Positions 27,998 to 37,143 of a stretch of 64,000 bases of DNA are shown piece after piece. Numbering within the stretch: the stretch's first letter is position 1; each line of letters starts with the position of its first letter. Origin of the DNA: Pseudomonas sp. BN411 (GTDB lineage Bacteria > Pseudomonadota > Gammaproteobacteria > Pseudomonadales > Pseudomonadaceae); assembly GCF_029871235.1 (NCBI RefSeq), contig NZ_SSOM01000036.1, forward strand, positions 62,001 to 126,000, in the 5' to 3' direction. The notes under the pieces were generated by a model that saw only the letters and a list, made by a program, of their open reading frames with translations, was not told the DNA's origin and made no database searches. The position numbers were made by a program, and so were the translations under genes.

Positions 27998-29050
27998 ATG
28001 AAAACCCTGGCAAAGCTCCCCGTCACCATCGTCACCGGCTTCCTCGGCGCCGGTAAGACCACCCTCCTCCGCCACATGCTCGACAACGCAGAAGGCCGCC
28101 GCATCGCGGTGATCGTCAACGAGTTCGGCGAACTGGGCATCGACGGCGAAATCCTCAAGCAGTGCTCCATCGGCTGCACCGAAGAAGAGGCCGCGGGCCG
28201 CGTGTTCGAACTGGCCAACGGCTGCCTCTGCTGCACCGTGCAGGAGGAGTTCTTCCCGGTGATGCGCGAGCTGGTAGCGCGCCGTGGCGACCTCGACCAG
28301 ATCCTCATCGAGACCTCTGGCCTCGCCCTGCCCAAGCCCCTGGTGCAGGCCTTCCAGTGGCCGGAAATCCGCAACGCCTGCACCGTCGACGCGGTGATCA
28401 CCGTGGTCGACAGCCCGGCCGTGGCCGCCGGCACCTTCGCCGCCCACCCCGAGCAGGTGGACGAACAGCGCAAGCAGGATCCGAACCTCGACCATGAATC
28501 CCCGCTGCACGAGCTGTTCGAAGACCAGCTCGCCAGCGCCGACCTAGTGGTGCTGAACAAGGCCGACCTGCTCGACGCCGAAGTCCTCGCCGCCGTGCGC
28601 GCCGAAGTGGCCGAGGAGTTGCCGCCGGCGGTGAAAATCGTCGAAGCCCGCGCCGGCAAGCTGCCGCTCGATGTCCTGCTCGGGCTGAACGCCGAAGCCG
28701 AACTGCACATCGACAGCCGCCCCACCCACCACGACCACGAAGGTCATGAAGACCACGACCACGACGAGTTCGACTCCTTCCACGTCGACCTGCCGGAAGT
28801 CGAGGAAGCCGCGCTGCTCACCGCCCTCGGCCAACTGGTGGAGCGCCACGCCATCCTGCGCATCAAGGGTTTCGCCGCCATTCCCGGCAAGCCGATGCGC
28901 CTGCTGATCCAGGGCGTCGGCAAACGCTTCGACAAACACTTCGACCGCAAGTGGCTGACCGACGAAACCCGCGGCACCCGCCTGGTGGTCATCGGCCAGG
29001 AGCTGGACCAGACAGCCATCGCCAACGAACTGCGCACCGCGCTCTCCTGA
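27998..29050 (+). CDS. cobW: CobW, GTP-dependent cobalt chaperone of corrin synthesis
   Basis: The 350-aa G3E GTPase has the P-loop GFLGAGKTT (residues 14-22), the metal site CLCC (CxCC, 76-79), NKAD guanine recognition and a His-rich loop (HHDHEGHEDHDHDE). That loop may pre-bind cobalt. CobW supplies Co(II) to the CobN chelatase. The ATG at 27998 is the first in frame after the riboswitch. cobN lies 172 bp downstream, past two repeats. Confidence 0.95.
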   Translation: MKTLAKLPVTIVTGFLGAGKTTLLRHMLDNAEGRRIAVIVNEFGELGIDGEILKQCSIGCTEEEAAGRVFELANGCLCCTVQEEFFPVMRELVARRGDLDQILIETSGLALPKPLVQAFQWPEIRNACTVDAVITVVDSPAVAAGTFAAHPEQVDEQRKQDPNLDHESPLHELFEDQLASADLVVLNKADLLDAEVLAAVRAEVAEELPPAVKIVEARAGKLPLDVLLGLNAEAELHIDSRPTHHDHEGHEDHDHDEFDSFHVDLPEVEEAALLTALGQLVERHAILRIKGFAAIPGKPMRLLIQGVGKRFDKHFDRKWLTDETRGTRLVVIGQELDQTAIANELRTALS

Positions 29051-29059
29051 CCCACGACC

Positions 29060-29130
29060 GTAGGGTGGGTGGAGCGGAGCGATACCCACCGGGCGATATC
29101 GATGGGTATCGCAAGCTCAACCCATCCTAC
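29060..29130. repeat. Inverted repeat GTAGGGTGGGT...ACCCATCCTAC
   Basis: GTAGGGTGGGTGGAGCGGAG and its mirrored half ending ACCCATCCTAC flank a GATACCCACC/GATGGGTATC inner pair. The same family occurs at 6371-6497. Confidence 0.65.
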
Positions 29131-29159
29131 GTAGAGCCATCCGCGCATGCCGAACCGCT

Positions 29160-29194
29160 CCCTCTCCCTTCAGGGAGAGGGCTGGGGAGAGGGT
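29160..29194. repeat. CCCTCTCCC/GGGAGAGGG palindrome
   Basis: CCCTCTCCCTTCAGGGAGAGGG is followed by a second GGAGAGGG. It is the same family as the larger element at 50061-50175, and lies 29 bp before cobN. Confidence 0.65.
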
Positions 29195-29222
29195 GCTGCC
29201 ATCGAGCGATAAGGTCCGATCC

Positions 29223-32200
29223 ATGCACCTCCTCCGCACCCAACCCGGCGGCTTTGTCCCCGACGACGGCATTGCCCACCTGGCTCAGACACCCGCCGAG
29301 CTGGTGATCCTCTGCAGCGGCGATTCGCACCTGGCCTTGCTGGCAGAAGCCGCCCGCGAACTGCCGGAGGACTACCCGAGCCTGCGCCTGGCCAACCCCA
29401 TGCAGCTGCAGAATCACGCCTCGGTGGACCTTTACGTCGACGAGGTGCTGCAGCACGCGAAAGTCATCCTCATCTCGGTGCACGGTGGCGTCGGCTACTG
29501 GCGCTACGGCATCGAACAACTGGTGGCGCTGGCCGAGCGCGGTGCAACGCTGATCCTGGTACCCGGAGACGACCGCCCCGATCCCGAGCTGGCAGGTCTC
29601 TGCAACGTCCCGGGGGAAGACGCCGAACGCCTCTGGCAGTACCTGCGCCAGGGCGGGCTGGACAACGCGCGACAGCTCTTCAACTGCCTGGCCACTCGCT
29701 GGCTGGAGCGTGATTACCCCTGGCGCGAACCGCAGGTCCTGCCCCGCGTCGCCCTCTACCACCCACGCATCCGCCCTGCGCAACTACAGGACTGGCAGGC
29801 CGAATGGCTGTCGCATCAGCCCGTGGCCGCCCTGCTCTTCTATCGAACGCACCTGCAGGCGGCGAATACCGCCTTCATCGATGCCTTCTGTGAGCGACTG
29901 GCTGCCCAGGGCCTGAATCCCCTGCCCATCGCGGTTGCCAGCCTCAAGGAAGCCGAGTGCCTGGAGGTTGTGGAAAACTGGCTGGACGCCGCAGGAGCCG
30001 GGTTGATCATCAACACCACCGGCTTCGCCCAGTCCAACCCCGATGCCCCCAGCCTTCGCCCGTTCCGCCGCGACATCCCGGTGCTGCAGGCCATCTGCTC
30101 CCTGGACAACGAACCCCTCTGGCGCGACAACCCACAAGGCCTGGGCCCGCGCGACCTGGCCATGCACATCGCCCTGCCGGAGTTGGACGGCCGCATCATC
30201 ACCCGCCCCATCAGCTTCAAGGGCATGGCCTGGCGCAGCGAGCGCAGCCAGAGTGACGTCGTCTGCTACCTGCCGCACGGCGAGCGCATGGACTTCGTTG
30301 CCGAACTCGGGCGGCGCTGGTGCGAACTGGCGCGCAAGGCCAATGCCGACAAGCGCGTCGCGCTGATCCTGGCCAACTACCCCACCCGCGATGGCCGCAT
30401 CGGCAATGGCGTAGGCCTGGACACCCCGGTCGCTGCGTTGAACATCCTCCGCGCCCTCGAAGACGAGGGTTATCCGGTCGCGGGCCTGCCGGACAGCGGC
30501 ACAGCACTTATCCACAACCTGCTCGGTGGCGTCAGCAACGATCTGGATAGCCTCGACCTGCGCCCTTGCGCCCAGAGTCTCGCGTTTGCCGACTACCTGA
30601 CCTGCTTCGCGCGCCTGCCCGAGGCCAACCAGCGCGCCGTGCGCGAACGCTGGGGCGAACCGCAGCAGGACGCGATGTTCCGCAGTGGCCGCATGATGAT
30701 CGCCGGCCTGCGCTTCGGCCTGACCTTCGTCGGCATCCAGCCGGCCCGCGGCTACCAGCTCGACCCGGCGGCCATCTACCACGACGCCGACCTGGTGCCG
30801 CCCCACGGCTACCTCGCCTTCTACTTCTGGCTGCGCGAAGTGTTCGCCGCCGATGCACTGATCCACGTCGGCAAGCACGGCAACCTGGAATGGCTGCCGG
30901 GCAAGGGTGTCGGCCTTTCCGCCGAATGCTGGCCGGACGCCGTGATGGGCCCTCTGCCGAACATCTACCCCTTCATCGTCAACGACCCGGGCGAAGGCGC
31001 CCAGGCCAAGCGCCGCGCCCAGGCGGTGATCATCGACCACCTGATGCCGCCGCTGACCCGCGCCGAGAACTATGGCCCGCTGCGCGACCTGGAACGCCTG
31101 GCCGACGAGTACTACGACGCCTCCCTGCTGGACCCGCGCCGCGCCGTGCAGCTGCGTGGGGAAATCCTCGAACTGGTGAAGGCCACCGCCCTGGACCGCG
31201 AGCTGAACCTCGCCATCAGCGATGACCCGGAAAGCTGGCTACCGCAGTTGGACGCCTACCTCTGCGACCTCAAGGAGTCGCAGATCCGCGACGGCCTGCA
31301 TGTGTTCGGCGAATCCCCAACCGGACGCCTGCGCGACGACACCCTGCTCTCCCTGGTCCGCATTCCGCGTGGCGACGGCAAGGGGGTCAACGCCAGCCTG
31401 CTGCGCGCCCTCGCCAGCGATCTGCAACTGGGCACCGACCCGCTCGACCTCAATTGGGCCGAGCCTTGGCAAGGTCCGCGCCCGGCGGTACTGGAGGCCG
31501 TCAGCGATGAGCCCTGGCGCAGCAACGGCGACACCCGCGAGCGCCTGGAATTGTTGGCGCTGGGTCTGATCGAGACTGCCGATTTCGGTTCCATCGGTCC
31601 CGCCAGCGATGCGGTTATCCACAACCTGCGGGCCGTGATCGCCCCCACCCTGGATGCCTGCGGCAGCGCTGAGATTGGCGGCGTACTGGCAGCACTCAAT
31701 GGCCGCTTCGTTCCGCCCGGCCCCAGCGGAGCCCCCAGTCGCGGACGCCTCGACGTACTGCCCACCGGGCGCAATTTCTTCACCGTGGACGTGCGCAACC
31801 TGCCCACACCCACGGCCTGGCGCCTGGGATTCCAGTCCGCCAGCCTGCTGCTGGAACGCCACCTGCAGGACCACGGCGATCACCTGCGCCAACTGGGCAT
31901 TTCCGTCTGGGGCACTGCCACCATGCGCACTGGCGGCGACGACATCGCCCAGGCCCTGGCGTTGATGGGCGTGCGGCCGGTGTGGCAGGCGGGCAGCCAG
32001 CGGGTCGAAGACTTCGAAATCCTGCCGTTGTCCCTGCTGGACCGGCCTCGCGTGGACGTGACCTTGCGCGTCTCCGGTTTCTTCCGCGACGCCTTCGCCA
32101 ACCTCATCCGCCTGTTCGATGCCGCGGTGCAGGCGGTCGCGGAACTGGACGAACCCGAGGACATGAACCCGCTGGCCGCGCGGGTGAAACAGGAAAGCGA

Positions 32201-32957
32201 ACGTCTCGCAGCCGAGGGGCTGGCCGTGGAGGATGCGCGGCTGCAAGCCGGCTGGCGGGTGTTCGGCGCCCAGCCCGGCGCTTACGGTGCGGGTGTGCAG
32301 GGCGCCATCGAAGAGCGCCAGTGGCAGGACCGAGCCGAGCTGGCCGAGGTCTACCTCAACTGGGGCGGCTACGCCTACGGCTCCCAGGACGCCGGCACCC
32401 CGGCGCGGGAACGCTTCGCCCAGCGGCTGCAACGGTTGCAGGCCGTCCTGCAGAACCAGGACAACCGCGAGCACGACATCCTCGACTCCAACGACTACTA
32501 CCAGTTCCAGGGCGGCATGCTCGCCGCTGCCGAAACCCTGCGCGGCGAGAAGGTAGCGAGCTACCACGGCGACCACAGCCAGCCGGACCTGCCACGCATC
32601 CGTTCGCTCAAGGAAGAACTGGGCCGCGTGGTCCGCGCCCGCGCCGCCAATCCGAAGTGGATCGCCGGCATGAAGCGCCACGGCTACAAGGGTGCCTTCG
32701 AGCTGGCCGCGACCGTGGACTACCTGTTCGCCTTCGACGCCACCAGCGAACTGGTGGACGACCACCAGTACCAGTTGCTGGCCGATGCCTACCTGCTGGA
32801 CGAAGACACCCGCGAGTTCATCCGCCAGCACAACCCCGAAGCCCTGCGCGACATCGCCGAGCGGCTGGTGGAAGCCCAGCAGCGCGGGTTGTGGGAGAAC
32901 CCCGGGGAGTACCGCGAAGCGATCGAGAATCTGTTGCTGGATATCGAGGAGCAGTGA
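29223..32957 (+). CDS. cobN: Aerobic cobaltochelatase subunit CobN
   Basis: CobN is the large subunit (1,244 aa, against about 1,275 in P. denitrificans) that inserts Co(II) into hydrogenobyrinic acid a,c-diamide. It resembles the BchH/ChlH subunit of Mg-chelatase. The conserved segment HVGKHGNLEWLPGKG is at about residues 546-560, and the C-terminal third has the conserved DSNDYYQFQGGM motif. The start at 29223 gives the normal N-terminus (MHLLRTQPGGF). The matching ATPase and integrin-like subunits lie 1.9 kb downstream at 34853 and are of the BchI/ChlD type. Confidence 0.97.
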   Translation: MHLLRTQPGGFVPDDGIAHLAQTPAELVILCSGDSHLALLAEAARELPEDYPSLRLANPMQLQNHASVDLYVDEVLQHAKVILISVHGGVGYWRYGIEQLVALAERGATLILVPGDDRPDPELAGLCNVPGEDAERLWQYLRQGGLDNARQLFNCLATRWLERDYPWREPQVLPRVALYHPRIRPAQLQDWQAEWLSHQPVAALLFYRTHLQAANTAFIDAFCERLAAQGLNPLPIAVASLKEAECLEVVENWLDAAGAGLIINTTGFAQSNPDAPSLRPFRRDIPVLQAICSLDNEPLWRDNPQGLGPRDLAMHIALPELDGRIITRPISFKGMAWRSERSQSDVVCYLPHGERMDFVAELGRRWCELARKANADKRVALILANYPTRDGRIGNGVGLDTPVAALNILRALEDEGYPVAGLPDSGTALIHNLLGGVSNDLDSLDLRPCAQSLAFADYLTCFARLPEANQRAVRERWGEPQQDAMFRSGRMMIAGLRFGLTFVGIQPARGYQLDPAAIYHDADLVPPHGYLAFYFWLREVFAADALIHVGKHGNLEWLPGKGVGLSAECWPDAVMGPLPNIYPFIVNDPGEGAQAKRRAQAVIIDHLMPPLTRAENYGPLRDLERLADEYYDASLLDPRRAVQLRGEILELVKATALDRELNLAISDDPESWLPQLDAYLCDLKESQIRDGLHVFGESPTGRLRDDTLLSLVRIPRGDGKGVNASLLRALASDLQLGTDPLDLNWAEPWQGPRPAVLEAVSDEPWRSNGDTRERLELLALGLIETADFGSIGPASDAVIHNLRAVIAPTLDACGSAEIGGVLAALNGRFVPPGPSGAPSRGRLDVLPTGRNFFTVDVRNLPTPTAWRLGFQSASLLLERHLQDHGDHLRQLGISVWGTATMRTGGDDIAQALALMGVRPVWQAGSQRVEDFEILPLSLLDRPRVDVTLRVSGFFRDAFANLIRLFDAAVQAVAELDEPEDMNPLAARVKQESERLAAEGLAVEDARLQAGWRVFGAQPGAYGAGVQGAIEERQWQDRAELAEVYLNWGGYAYGSQDAGTPARERFAQRLQRLQAVLQNQDNREHDILDSNDYYQFQGGMLAAAETLRGEKVASYHGDHSQPDLPRIRSLKEELGRVVRARAANPKWIAGMKRHGYKGAFELAATVDYLFAFDATSELVDDHQYQLLADAYLLDEDTREFIRQHNPEALRDIAERLVEAQQRGLWENPGEYREAIENLLLDIEEQ

Positions 32958-33028
32958 TTCGTACTGAGGTCCAGGCAACCTGTGGGGCAAATTCATTCGC
33001 GATGGATCGCGCAGCAACCCTGTAAGCC

Positions 33029-33112
33029 GTAGGGTGGATCACGCTTCATCGATCCACCATCGTCGGTTGGCCTGACCTCGTTGGTGGATGTGAAAAGCGA
33101 CATCCACCCTAC
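33029..33112. repeat. Inverted repeat GTAGGGTGGATCACGC...CCACCCTAC, copy 1
   Basis: The left half GTAGGGTGGATCACGCTTCA and the right half ending AGCGACATCCACCCTAC pair with each other and share GATCCACCATCG / TGGTGGATGTG inner arms. A near-identical copy lies at 52906-52989. Shorter repeats at 32978-33003 and 33142-33170 fill the rest of this 286-bp gap. Confidence 0.75.
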
Positions 33113-33243
33113 CTGGCTCCCACCATTCCATCGGCACAAACCCTGTGGGGGCGATTTCAATCGCTACGCAGGACGCAGTCCTGCCTTCTGCCCATCACCT
33201 ACTGGAAGGCAGTCATTGACCACAGGGTAAACCTGCCGGGTCC

Positions 33244-34335
33244 TCACCCGCGCAACCGCTCCGCCGCCTCCCGCAGGATGCGCTCGGTGCCTTCCCAGCC
33301 CAGGCACCCATCGGTAATCGAAACCCCGTAACGCAGGTCGCAGGACAGCGATTGCGCGCCATCGAACAGGTGACTCTCGATCATCACGCCGCGCAGGGCG
33401 TCCTGGCCGGCCAGGCGCTGATTGACCACATCTTGCAGCACCGCGGGCTGGCGAAGCGGGTCTTTGCCGCTGTTGGCGTGACTGCAATCGACCAGGATGC
33501 GCGGTGCGATGCCGAGCTTCTCCAGCCCCTCGCGGGCCGCCTGCACGCTCGACGCATCATGGTTCGGCCCCTTGTGGCCGCCGCGCAGCACCAGGTGGGT
33601 GTCCGCATTGCCGGCGGTCTGCACCAGCGCCGGACGACCCAGGGTGTCGATGCCGAAATGCTGGTGGGCATGGGCGGCCGAGCGCATGGCGTCGGTCGCG
33701 ATACCGAGGCTGCCGTCCGTTCCGTTCTTGAAGCCCACTGGCAGGTCCAGCCCGCTGACCATCTCGCGGTGGATCTGCGACTCACTGGTGCGCGCACCGA
33801 TGGCGGCCCAGCTCAGCAGGTCATCCAGGTAGCCGGCCACCAGCGGTTGCAGCAATTCCGTGGCGACCGGAAGCCCCAGCTCAGCCATCTCCAGCATCAG
33901 CCGGCGGCTCAGGGCCAGGCCCCCGGCCATGTCGCCGCTGCCATCCAGATGCGGGTCGTAGACCAGCCCCTTCCAGCCCACGGTGGTGCGCGGCTTCTCG
34001 ACGTAGGCGCGCATCACCAGCAGCAACTGGTCGCTGACTTCCGGCGCCAGCCTGGCGAGGCGACGTGCGTAGTCGAGGGCGGAATCGGCATCGTGGATGG
34101 AACAGGGACCGACCACCACCAGCAGGCGCGAATCCTCGCCATCCAGCACGGCCCGCACAGCCTCGCGCTGGGCGCGGATCTGATGGGCGAGCTCATGGGA
34201 CAGCGGCAGGCGCTGGCGCAGTTCGGCGGGAGTGGGCAGCGGCTGGGTGCTGCGCGATGGGGGAAGGGCAGCCTCCAGCGCCATGGCATGGAGCGGCTGT
34301 ACAGCGGTGGGCAGAACGGATTGGTGCGAATTCAT
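33244..34335 (-). CDS. 3-deoxy-7-phosphoheptulonate (DAHP) synthase, AroFGH class
   Basis: This enzyme condenses phosphoenolpyruvate and erythrose-4-phosphate, opening the shikimate pathway. The 363-aa protein is of the E. coli AroF/AroG/AroH class: VVGPCSIHD, RAYVEKPRTTVGWKG, GARTSESQ (PEP/metal region) and the metal site LVDCSHANSGKD. The ATG at 34335 is chosen because GAGG lies 9 bases upstream; an ATG at 34344 would touch it. Which aromatic amino acid inhibits it cannot be told from sequence. The gene is preceded by an aromatic-rich leader region and a terminator. Confidence 0.95.
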   Translation of the reverse strand: MNSHQSVLPTAVQPLHAMALEAALPPSRSTQPLPTPAELRQRLPLSHELAHQIRAQREAVRAVLDGEDSRLLVVVGPCSIHDADSALDYARRLARLAPEVSDQLLLVMRAYVEKPRTTVGWKGLVYDPHLDGSGDMAGGLALSRRLMLEMAELGLPVATELLQPLVAGYLDDLLSWAAIGARTSESQIHREMVSGLDLPVGFKNGTDGSLGIATDAMRSAAHAHQHFGIDTLGRPALVQTAGNADTHLVLRGGHKGPNHDASSVQAAREGLEKLGIAPRILVDCSHANSGKDPLRQPAVLQDVVNQRLAGQDALRGVMIESHLFDGAQSLSCDLRYGVSITDGCLGWEGTERILREAAERLRG

Positions 34336-34377
34336 GACTGGCATCCTCAGCCGGCGCGGCTTGATCCGCGCGCGGCG

Positions 34378-34479
34378 CTATCTGGGTGTTCGATTCAACG
34401 GTGTCTGAGCGGTGCCTGCGCGGCTAAATCGCCAGTCGGAGTTGCGGTAATAGGTCTGGTAAGTGCGGTAGCTGATCAT
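34378..34479 (-). CDS. Second leader peptide upstream of DAHP synthase (Tyr-rich, 33 aa)
   Basis: The ATG at 34479 has GAGG about 9 bases upstream and opens a 33-codon frame. It begins [16 protein letters not shown], with four Tyr codons in the first eleven and a Trp at codon 16, and stops 43 bp before the synthase start. An in-frame ATG at 34500 adds seven residues. After its stop a GCGCGG-ATCAAG-CCGCGC hairpin lies just before the synthase Shine-Dalgarno. The peptide probably has no function as protein; it likely senses Tyr/Trp charging. Confidence 0.6.
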   Translation of the reverse strand: MISYRTYQTYYRNSDWRFSRAGTAQTPLNRTPR

Positions 34480-34521
34480 GGTGCGATCCTCGAATCTCAT
34501 GTGTTTGGCCTTGTGGGCCGG

Positions 34522-34560
34522 AAAACAAAAACCCCCGGTCGGGTTGCCGACCGGGGGTTT
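34522..34560 (-). terminator. Attenuator-type intrinsic terminator before DAHP synthase
   Basis: On the minus strand, CCCCCGGTCGG-CAAC-CCGACCGGGGG forms an 11-bp GC-rich stem followed directly by TTTTTGTTTT. It lies 50 bases after the stop of the 39-codon aromatic-rich leader and 187 bases before the synthase, with no gene ending at it. It is the expected place for a transcription attenuator. Confidence 0.85.
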
Positions 34561-34609
34561 CGTGGAGCTTTGGCGGCGACCCTGCTGGAGTGGGCCGCCT
34601 GATTGGGTA

Positions 34610-34729
34610 TCAGGCCAGCCCGTGGCTAAACCAATACCCATAGAAATAGCTGGCCGCAGCGGCCACACGCACACGCGCCACGACCTGAGTCTGGCGAGCG
34701 GTGAGCGAAGTGGAAGCGAGTTGCGGCAT
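34610..34729 (-). CDS. First leader peptide (39 aa) with Tyr/Phe/Trp codon cluster
   Basis: GGAGA lies 5 bases before the ATG at 34729, and the frame runs 39 codons. Its last thirteen codons read [13 protein letters not shown]: three Tyr, two Phe and one Trp in seven consecutive codons. The GGG-TAT codons there can pair with ATACCC just past the stop, and CCTGAT/ATCAGG can form a competing hairpin over the stop codon. A strong terminator follows. This is the layout of ribosome-mediated attenuation. Confidence 0.75.
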   Translation of the reverse strand: MPQLASTSLTARQTQVVARVRVAAAASYFYGYWFSHGLA

Positions 34730-34755
34730 GACAATCTCCAAAGCGAATGCTGGAT

Positions 34756-34784
34756 AACCTACTGGATCGCCGCGCGCCGTTCAA
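34756..34784 (-). promoter_or_regulatory. Candidate promoter of the DAHP synthase leader
   Basis: On the minus strand TTGAAC (34784-34779) and TAGGTT (34761-34756) are 17 bp apart, upstream of the first leader peptide. The -35 match is good and the -10 weak. It would give a transcript starting about 20 bases before the leader start. Confidence 0.4.
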
Positions 34785-34852
34785 TCACTGATTTCTATCG
34801 GCCACCCCGACCTTTCGCTACCATGCGCGACACGCTTTCCCAGGATCCCGCC

Positions 34853-35854
34853 ATGTCCGACCTTCTCCACTTTCCCCTGAGCGCGGTCGTCGGTTCCGAC
34901 GAACTGAAGCTGGCGCTCTACCTCGCTGCCATCGACCCCGCCATCGGCGGCGTGCTGATCGAAGGTCCGCGCGGCATGGCCAAATCCACCCTGGCGCGCG
35001 GCATCGCCGACCTGCTGCCGGAAGCCACCTTCGTCACCCTGCCCCTGGGTGCCAGCGAAGAGCGCATCGTCGGCACCCTCGACCTGGACGCCGCCCTCGG
35101 CGAAGGCCGTGCGCGCTTCTCCCCCGGCGTGCTGGCGAAGGCCCACGGCGGCGTGCTCTATGTGGATGAAGTGAACCTGTTGCCCGACCACCTGGTGGAC
35201 CTGCTGCTCGACGTGGCCGCCAGCGGTGTGAACCAGGTGGAGCGCGATGGTCTTTCCCATCGACACCCCGCCCGCTTTGTGCTGATCGGCACCATGAACC
35301 CGGAAGAAGGCGAACTGCGACCGCAACTGCTGGACCGCTTCGGCCTCAAGGTCCGCCAGGACGGCCAGCCGCAACCGGCCGACCGTGCCGAGATCGTTCG
35401 CCGCCGCCTGGCCTTCGATGCCGATCCCCAGGCCTTCATCACCCAATGGAACGGCGAACAACAGGCCCTGGCCCGACGTTGCCAGGACGCCCGCGCACGC
35501 CTGCCCGGCATTCCCCTGGACGATGTCGCCCTCGATGACATCGCCCAGCGCTGTTTTGCCGCCGGTGTCGACGGCCTGCGCGCCGACCTGGTCTGGCTGC
35601 GCGCCGCCCGTGCCCACGCTGCCTGGCGCGGCGCCGAGCGCATCGAAGCCGAAGACATCGACGCCGTCGAAGACTTCGCCCTAGCCCACCGTCGCACCCA
35701 CACGCCACCACCCGCCGCGCAGCCGCCGCAAGCTCCACCGGCCGCCTCGCAGTCGCAGGCTTCCGGCGGTGAGGGCCAATGGGGCGAACTGCCCGCGCAA
35801 GCGGTACCCACCGGCGAGCGACGCGACCTGCCGCGCTGGCCAAAAAAGCCCTGA
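34853..35854 (+). CDS. Chelatase AAA+ subunit, BchI/ChlI-like (partner of CobN)
   Basis: The 333-aa AAA+ ATPase has Walker [10 protein letters not shown] (38-46), Walker [11 protein letters not shown] (101-110) and the sensor segment [20 protein letters not shown], as in Mg-chelatase BchI. The C-terminal 45 residues are Pro/Ala-rich. The start at 34853 has AGGA 9 bases upstream; an in-frame ATG at 34823 is possible. With the VWA gene that overlaps it by 76 bp and with CobN, it likely forms the cobalt chelatase motor, replacing CobS. Confidence 0.88.
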   Translation: MSDLLHFPLSAVVGSDELKLALYLAAIDPAIGGVLIEGPRGMAKSTLARGIADLLPEATFVTLPLGASEERIVGTLDLDAALGEGRARFSPGVLAKAHGGVLYVDEVNLLPDHLVDLLLDVAASGVNQVERDGLSHRHPARFVLIGTMNPEEGELRPQLLDRFGLKVRQDGQPQPADRAEIVRRRLAFDADPQAFITQWNGEQQALARRCQDARARLPGIPLDDVALDDIAQRCFAAGVDGLRADLVWLRAARAHAAWRGAERIEAEDIDAVEDFALAHRRTHTPPPAAQPPQAPPAASQSQASGGEGQWGELPAQAVPTGERRDLPRWPKKP

Positions 35855-36510
35855 GCATCCGCCCGCGCACGGTCACAGGGGCGGGTGCCCAACCCAGACC
35901 CGGCACTCTTGGCAACGGCCGCAGCGGCGCTCGCCGTGCGGGTGCCAATGGCGCAATCCAGTGGTTGCCCACGCTCCTGCGTGGCCGTCCGCGCAAGGCC
36001 TCAGACCTGGTGCGTGCGCCACGCAGCCAGCGCCCCGACCAGCTCTGGCTGGTGGTGGTGGATGCCTCCGCCTCCACCCGCCGCCACGGCGCCCTGGCCC
36101 AGGCCAAGGGGTTGCTGGCCAATCTGTTCGAAGCCGCCTACCGCGAGCGCGCGCGCCTTGCCGTACTCCACGCCACCGGCCACCAGCCCCGATGGCTCTG
36201 GCAGGGCCAGAAGGCCTCCCCCGCCCTGCACCACTGGCTCGCCGAACTCGGTGCCGGCGGTGGTACGCCCGTCATCGAAGCACTACAGCAATCCGCCCAC
36301 TGGCTGGCCCGCCGACAGCGGCAGAAGCCGGCCGAGGAACAGCGTTTGCTGGTGCTCACCGATGGGCGTTTGAAGGACTGGTCGTCACTGCAGCCGCCGG
36401 GTTGCCCGACGCTGTTGGTGGATATCGAAAGCGGGCCGATTCGGCTGGGGCGGGCGAAGAAGTTGGCGGAGGAGTTGGGCGCGGAGTACCGGGTCATCTC
36501 CGAGCTGTGA
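35779..36510 (+). CDS. VWA-domain chelatase subunit, ChlD/BchD C-terminal-like
   Basis: The 243-aa protein has a basic, low-complexity N-terminus (residues 1-80). An integrin I (VWA) domain follows, with the complete MIDAS DASAS (95-99), the second metal ligand region GGGTPV and LTDGR. It would couple the AAA+ ring to CobN, the job CobT does elsewhere. The first ATG lies 76 bp inside the ATPase gene in another frame. A later start cannot be excluded, but the MIDAS region is well after it. Confidence 0.82.
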   Translation: MGRTARASGTHRRATRPAALAKKALSIRPRTVTGAGAQPRPGTLGNGRSGARRAGANGAIQWLPTLLRGRPRKASDLVRAPRSQRPDQLWLVVVDASASTRRHGALAQAKGLLANLFEAAYRERARLAVLHATGHQPRWLWQGQKASPALHHWLAELGAGGGTPVIEALQQSAHWLARRQRQKPAEEQRLLVLTDGRLKDWSSLQPPGCPTLLVDIESGPIRLGRAKKLAEELGAEYRVISEL

Positions 36511-36559
36511 GTCGATGGGTATCGCTCCTCAGCAGAACGCCCACGCTCCATCCTGCGGA

Positions 36560-36877
36560 CTAGATCCCGGTAATCAGCAGGTCCAGAGCCGCAATGATTT
36601 CATTGCGCATGGCAGAGAGATCGGCGACCTGCTTGCCCAGTACTTTCCTGGATACCCCGGCCAGCAGTGGAGTGAGCATAACGACGGGCGTTCCCTCCAC
36701 CTCGAAGAGCGGCATCAGGGTCTTCAGCACCTTGTCCTTCATCACCTCGGCCGTATAGAGAGGCACGACGACACGGGTACTCAACTCGGCGATCAGGTCG
36801 CTCTGCACATCGAGCAAGTAAGGAATGGTCGTACGGGTCGAAGGATTGGCGTTCAGATAAACGGCGAATTGCGGCAT
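36560..36877 (-). CDS. ccdB: Toxin CcdB (gyrase poison)
   Basis: CcdB poisons DNA gyrase by trapping its cleaved-DNA complex. The 105-aa protein is close to the 101 aa of F-plasmid CcdB. It has the family N-terminus (MPQFAVYLNANPSTRTTIPYLLDVQS), the TRVVVPL strand, and a C-terminal ITGI. The final Gly-Ile pair is important for gyrase binding in the plasmid protein. Its ATG shares one base with the antitoxin stop. No frame damage is seen. Confidence 0.93.
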   Translation of the reverse strand: MPQFAVYLNANPSTRTTIPYLLDVQSDLIAELSTRVVVPLYTAEVMKDKVLKTLMPLFEVEGTPVVMLTPLLAGVSRKVLGKQVADLSAMRNEIIAALDLLITGI

Positions 36878-37122
36878 CAGAAGCTCCGCAGATCGTCGCT
36901 GAAGACGCCTTCGTCTTCCACGTACTGGTTGTAGGCGGCAATCGCCGCGCGATTTTCAGCCAGCCAGGATTCACGCTGCTTGAGCCTCAGCTCTTCCGCC
37001 AGGGCGTGTTCAAGTGCGGCGGACAGATTGATATCCAGCGCCCGCGCCTTGTTGAGGAGGTCGCTGTTGATGCTGAGGTTCGCGGCCTTCTTTGGAGCAT
37101 GAGGATCGTAGATGGGACGCAT
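36877..37122 (-). CDS. ccdA: Antitoxin CcdA
   Basis: The 81-aa protein has an N-terminal ribbon-helix-helix DNA-binding domain (PKKAANLSINSDLLNKARALDINLS). The disordered C-terminal tail (WLAENRAAIAAYNQYVEDEGVFSDDLRSF) wraps CcdB in the family. The ATG at 37122 is preferred to 37152 because the extra residues are unlike CcdA and would run into the operator palindromes. The toxin gene overlaps its stop. Complexes with CcdB normally repress the promoter. Confidence 0.93.
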   Translation of the reverse strand: MRPIYDPHAPKKAANLSINSDLLNKARALDINLSAALEHALAEELRLKQRESWLAENRAAIAAYNQYVEDEGVFSDDLRSF

Positions 37123-37143
37123 GAGCAGGTTTCCCAGGCAATC

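Noticed and set aside
31239-33017. 592-codon minus-strand frame
   Set aside because: It lies opposite cobN, has no recognisable domain, and its composition follows from the cobN codon pattern.
34478-34852. Long in-frame extension upstream of the chelatase ATPase
   Set aside because: It would read through the DAHP leader terminator and leaders on the opposite strand; the family core starts just after the ATG at 34853.
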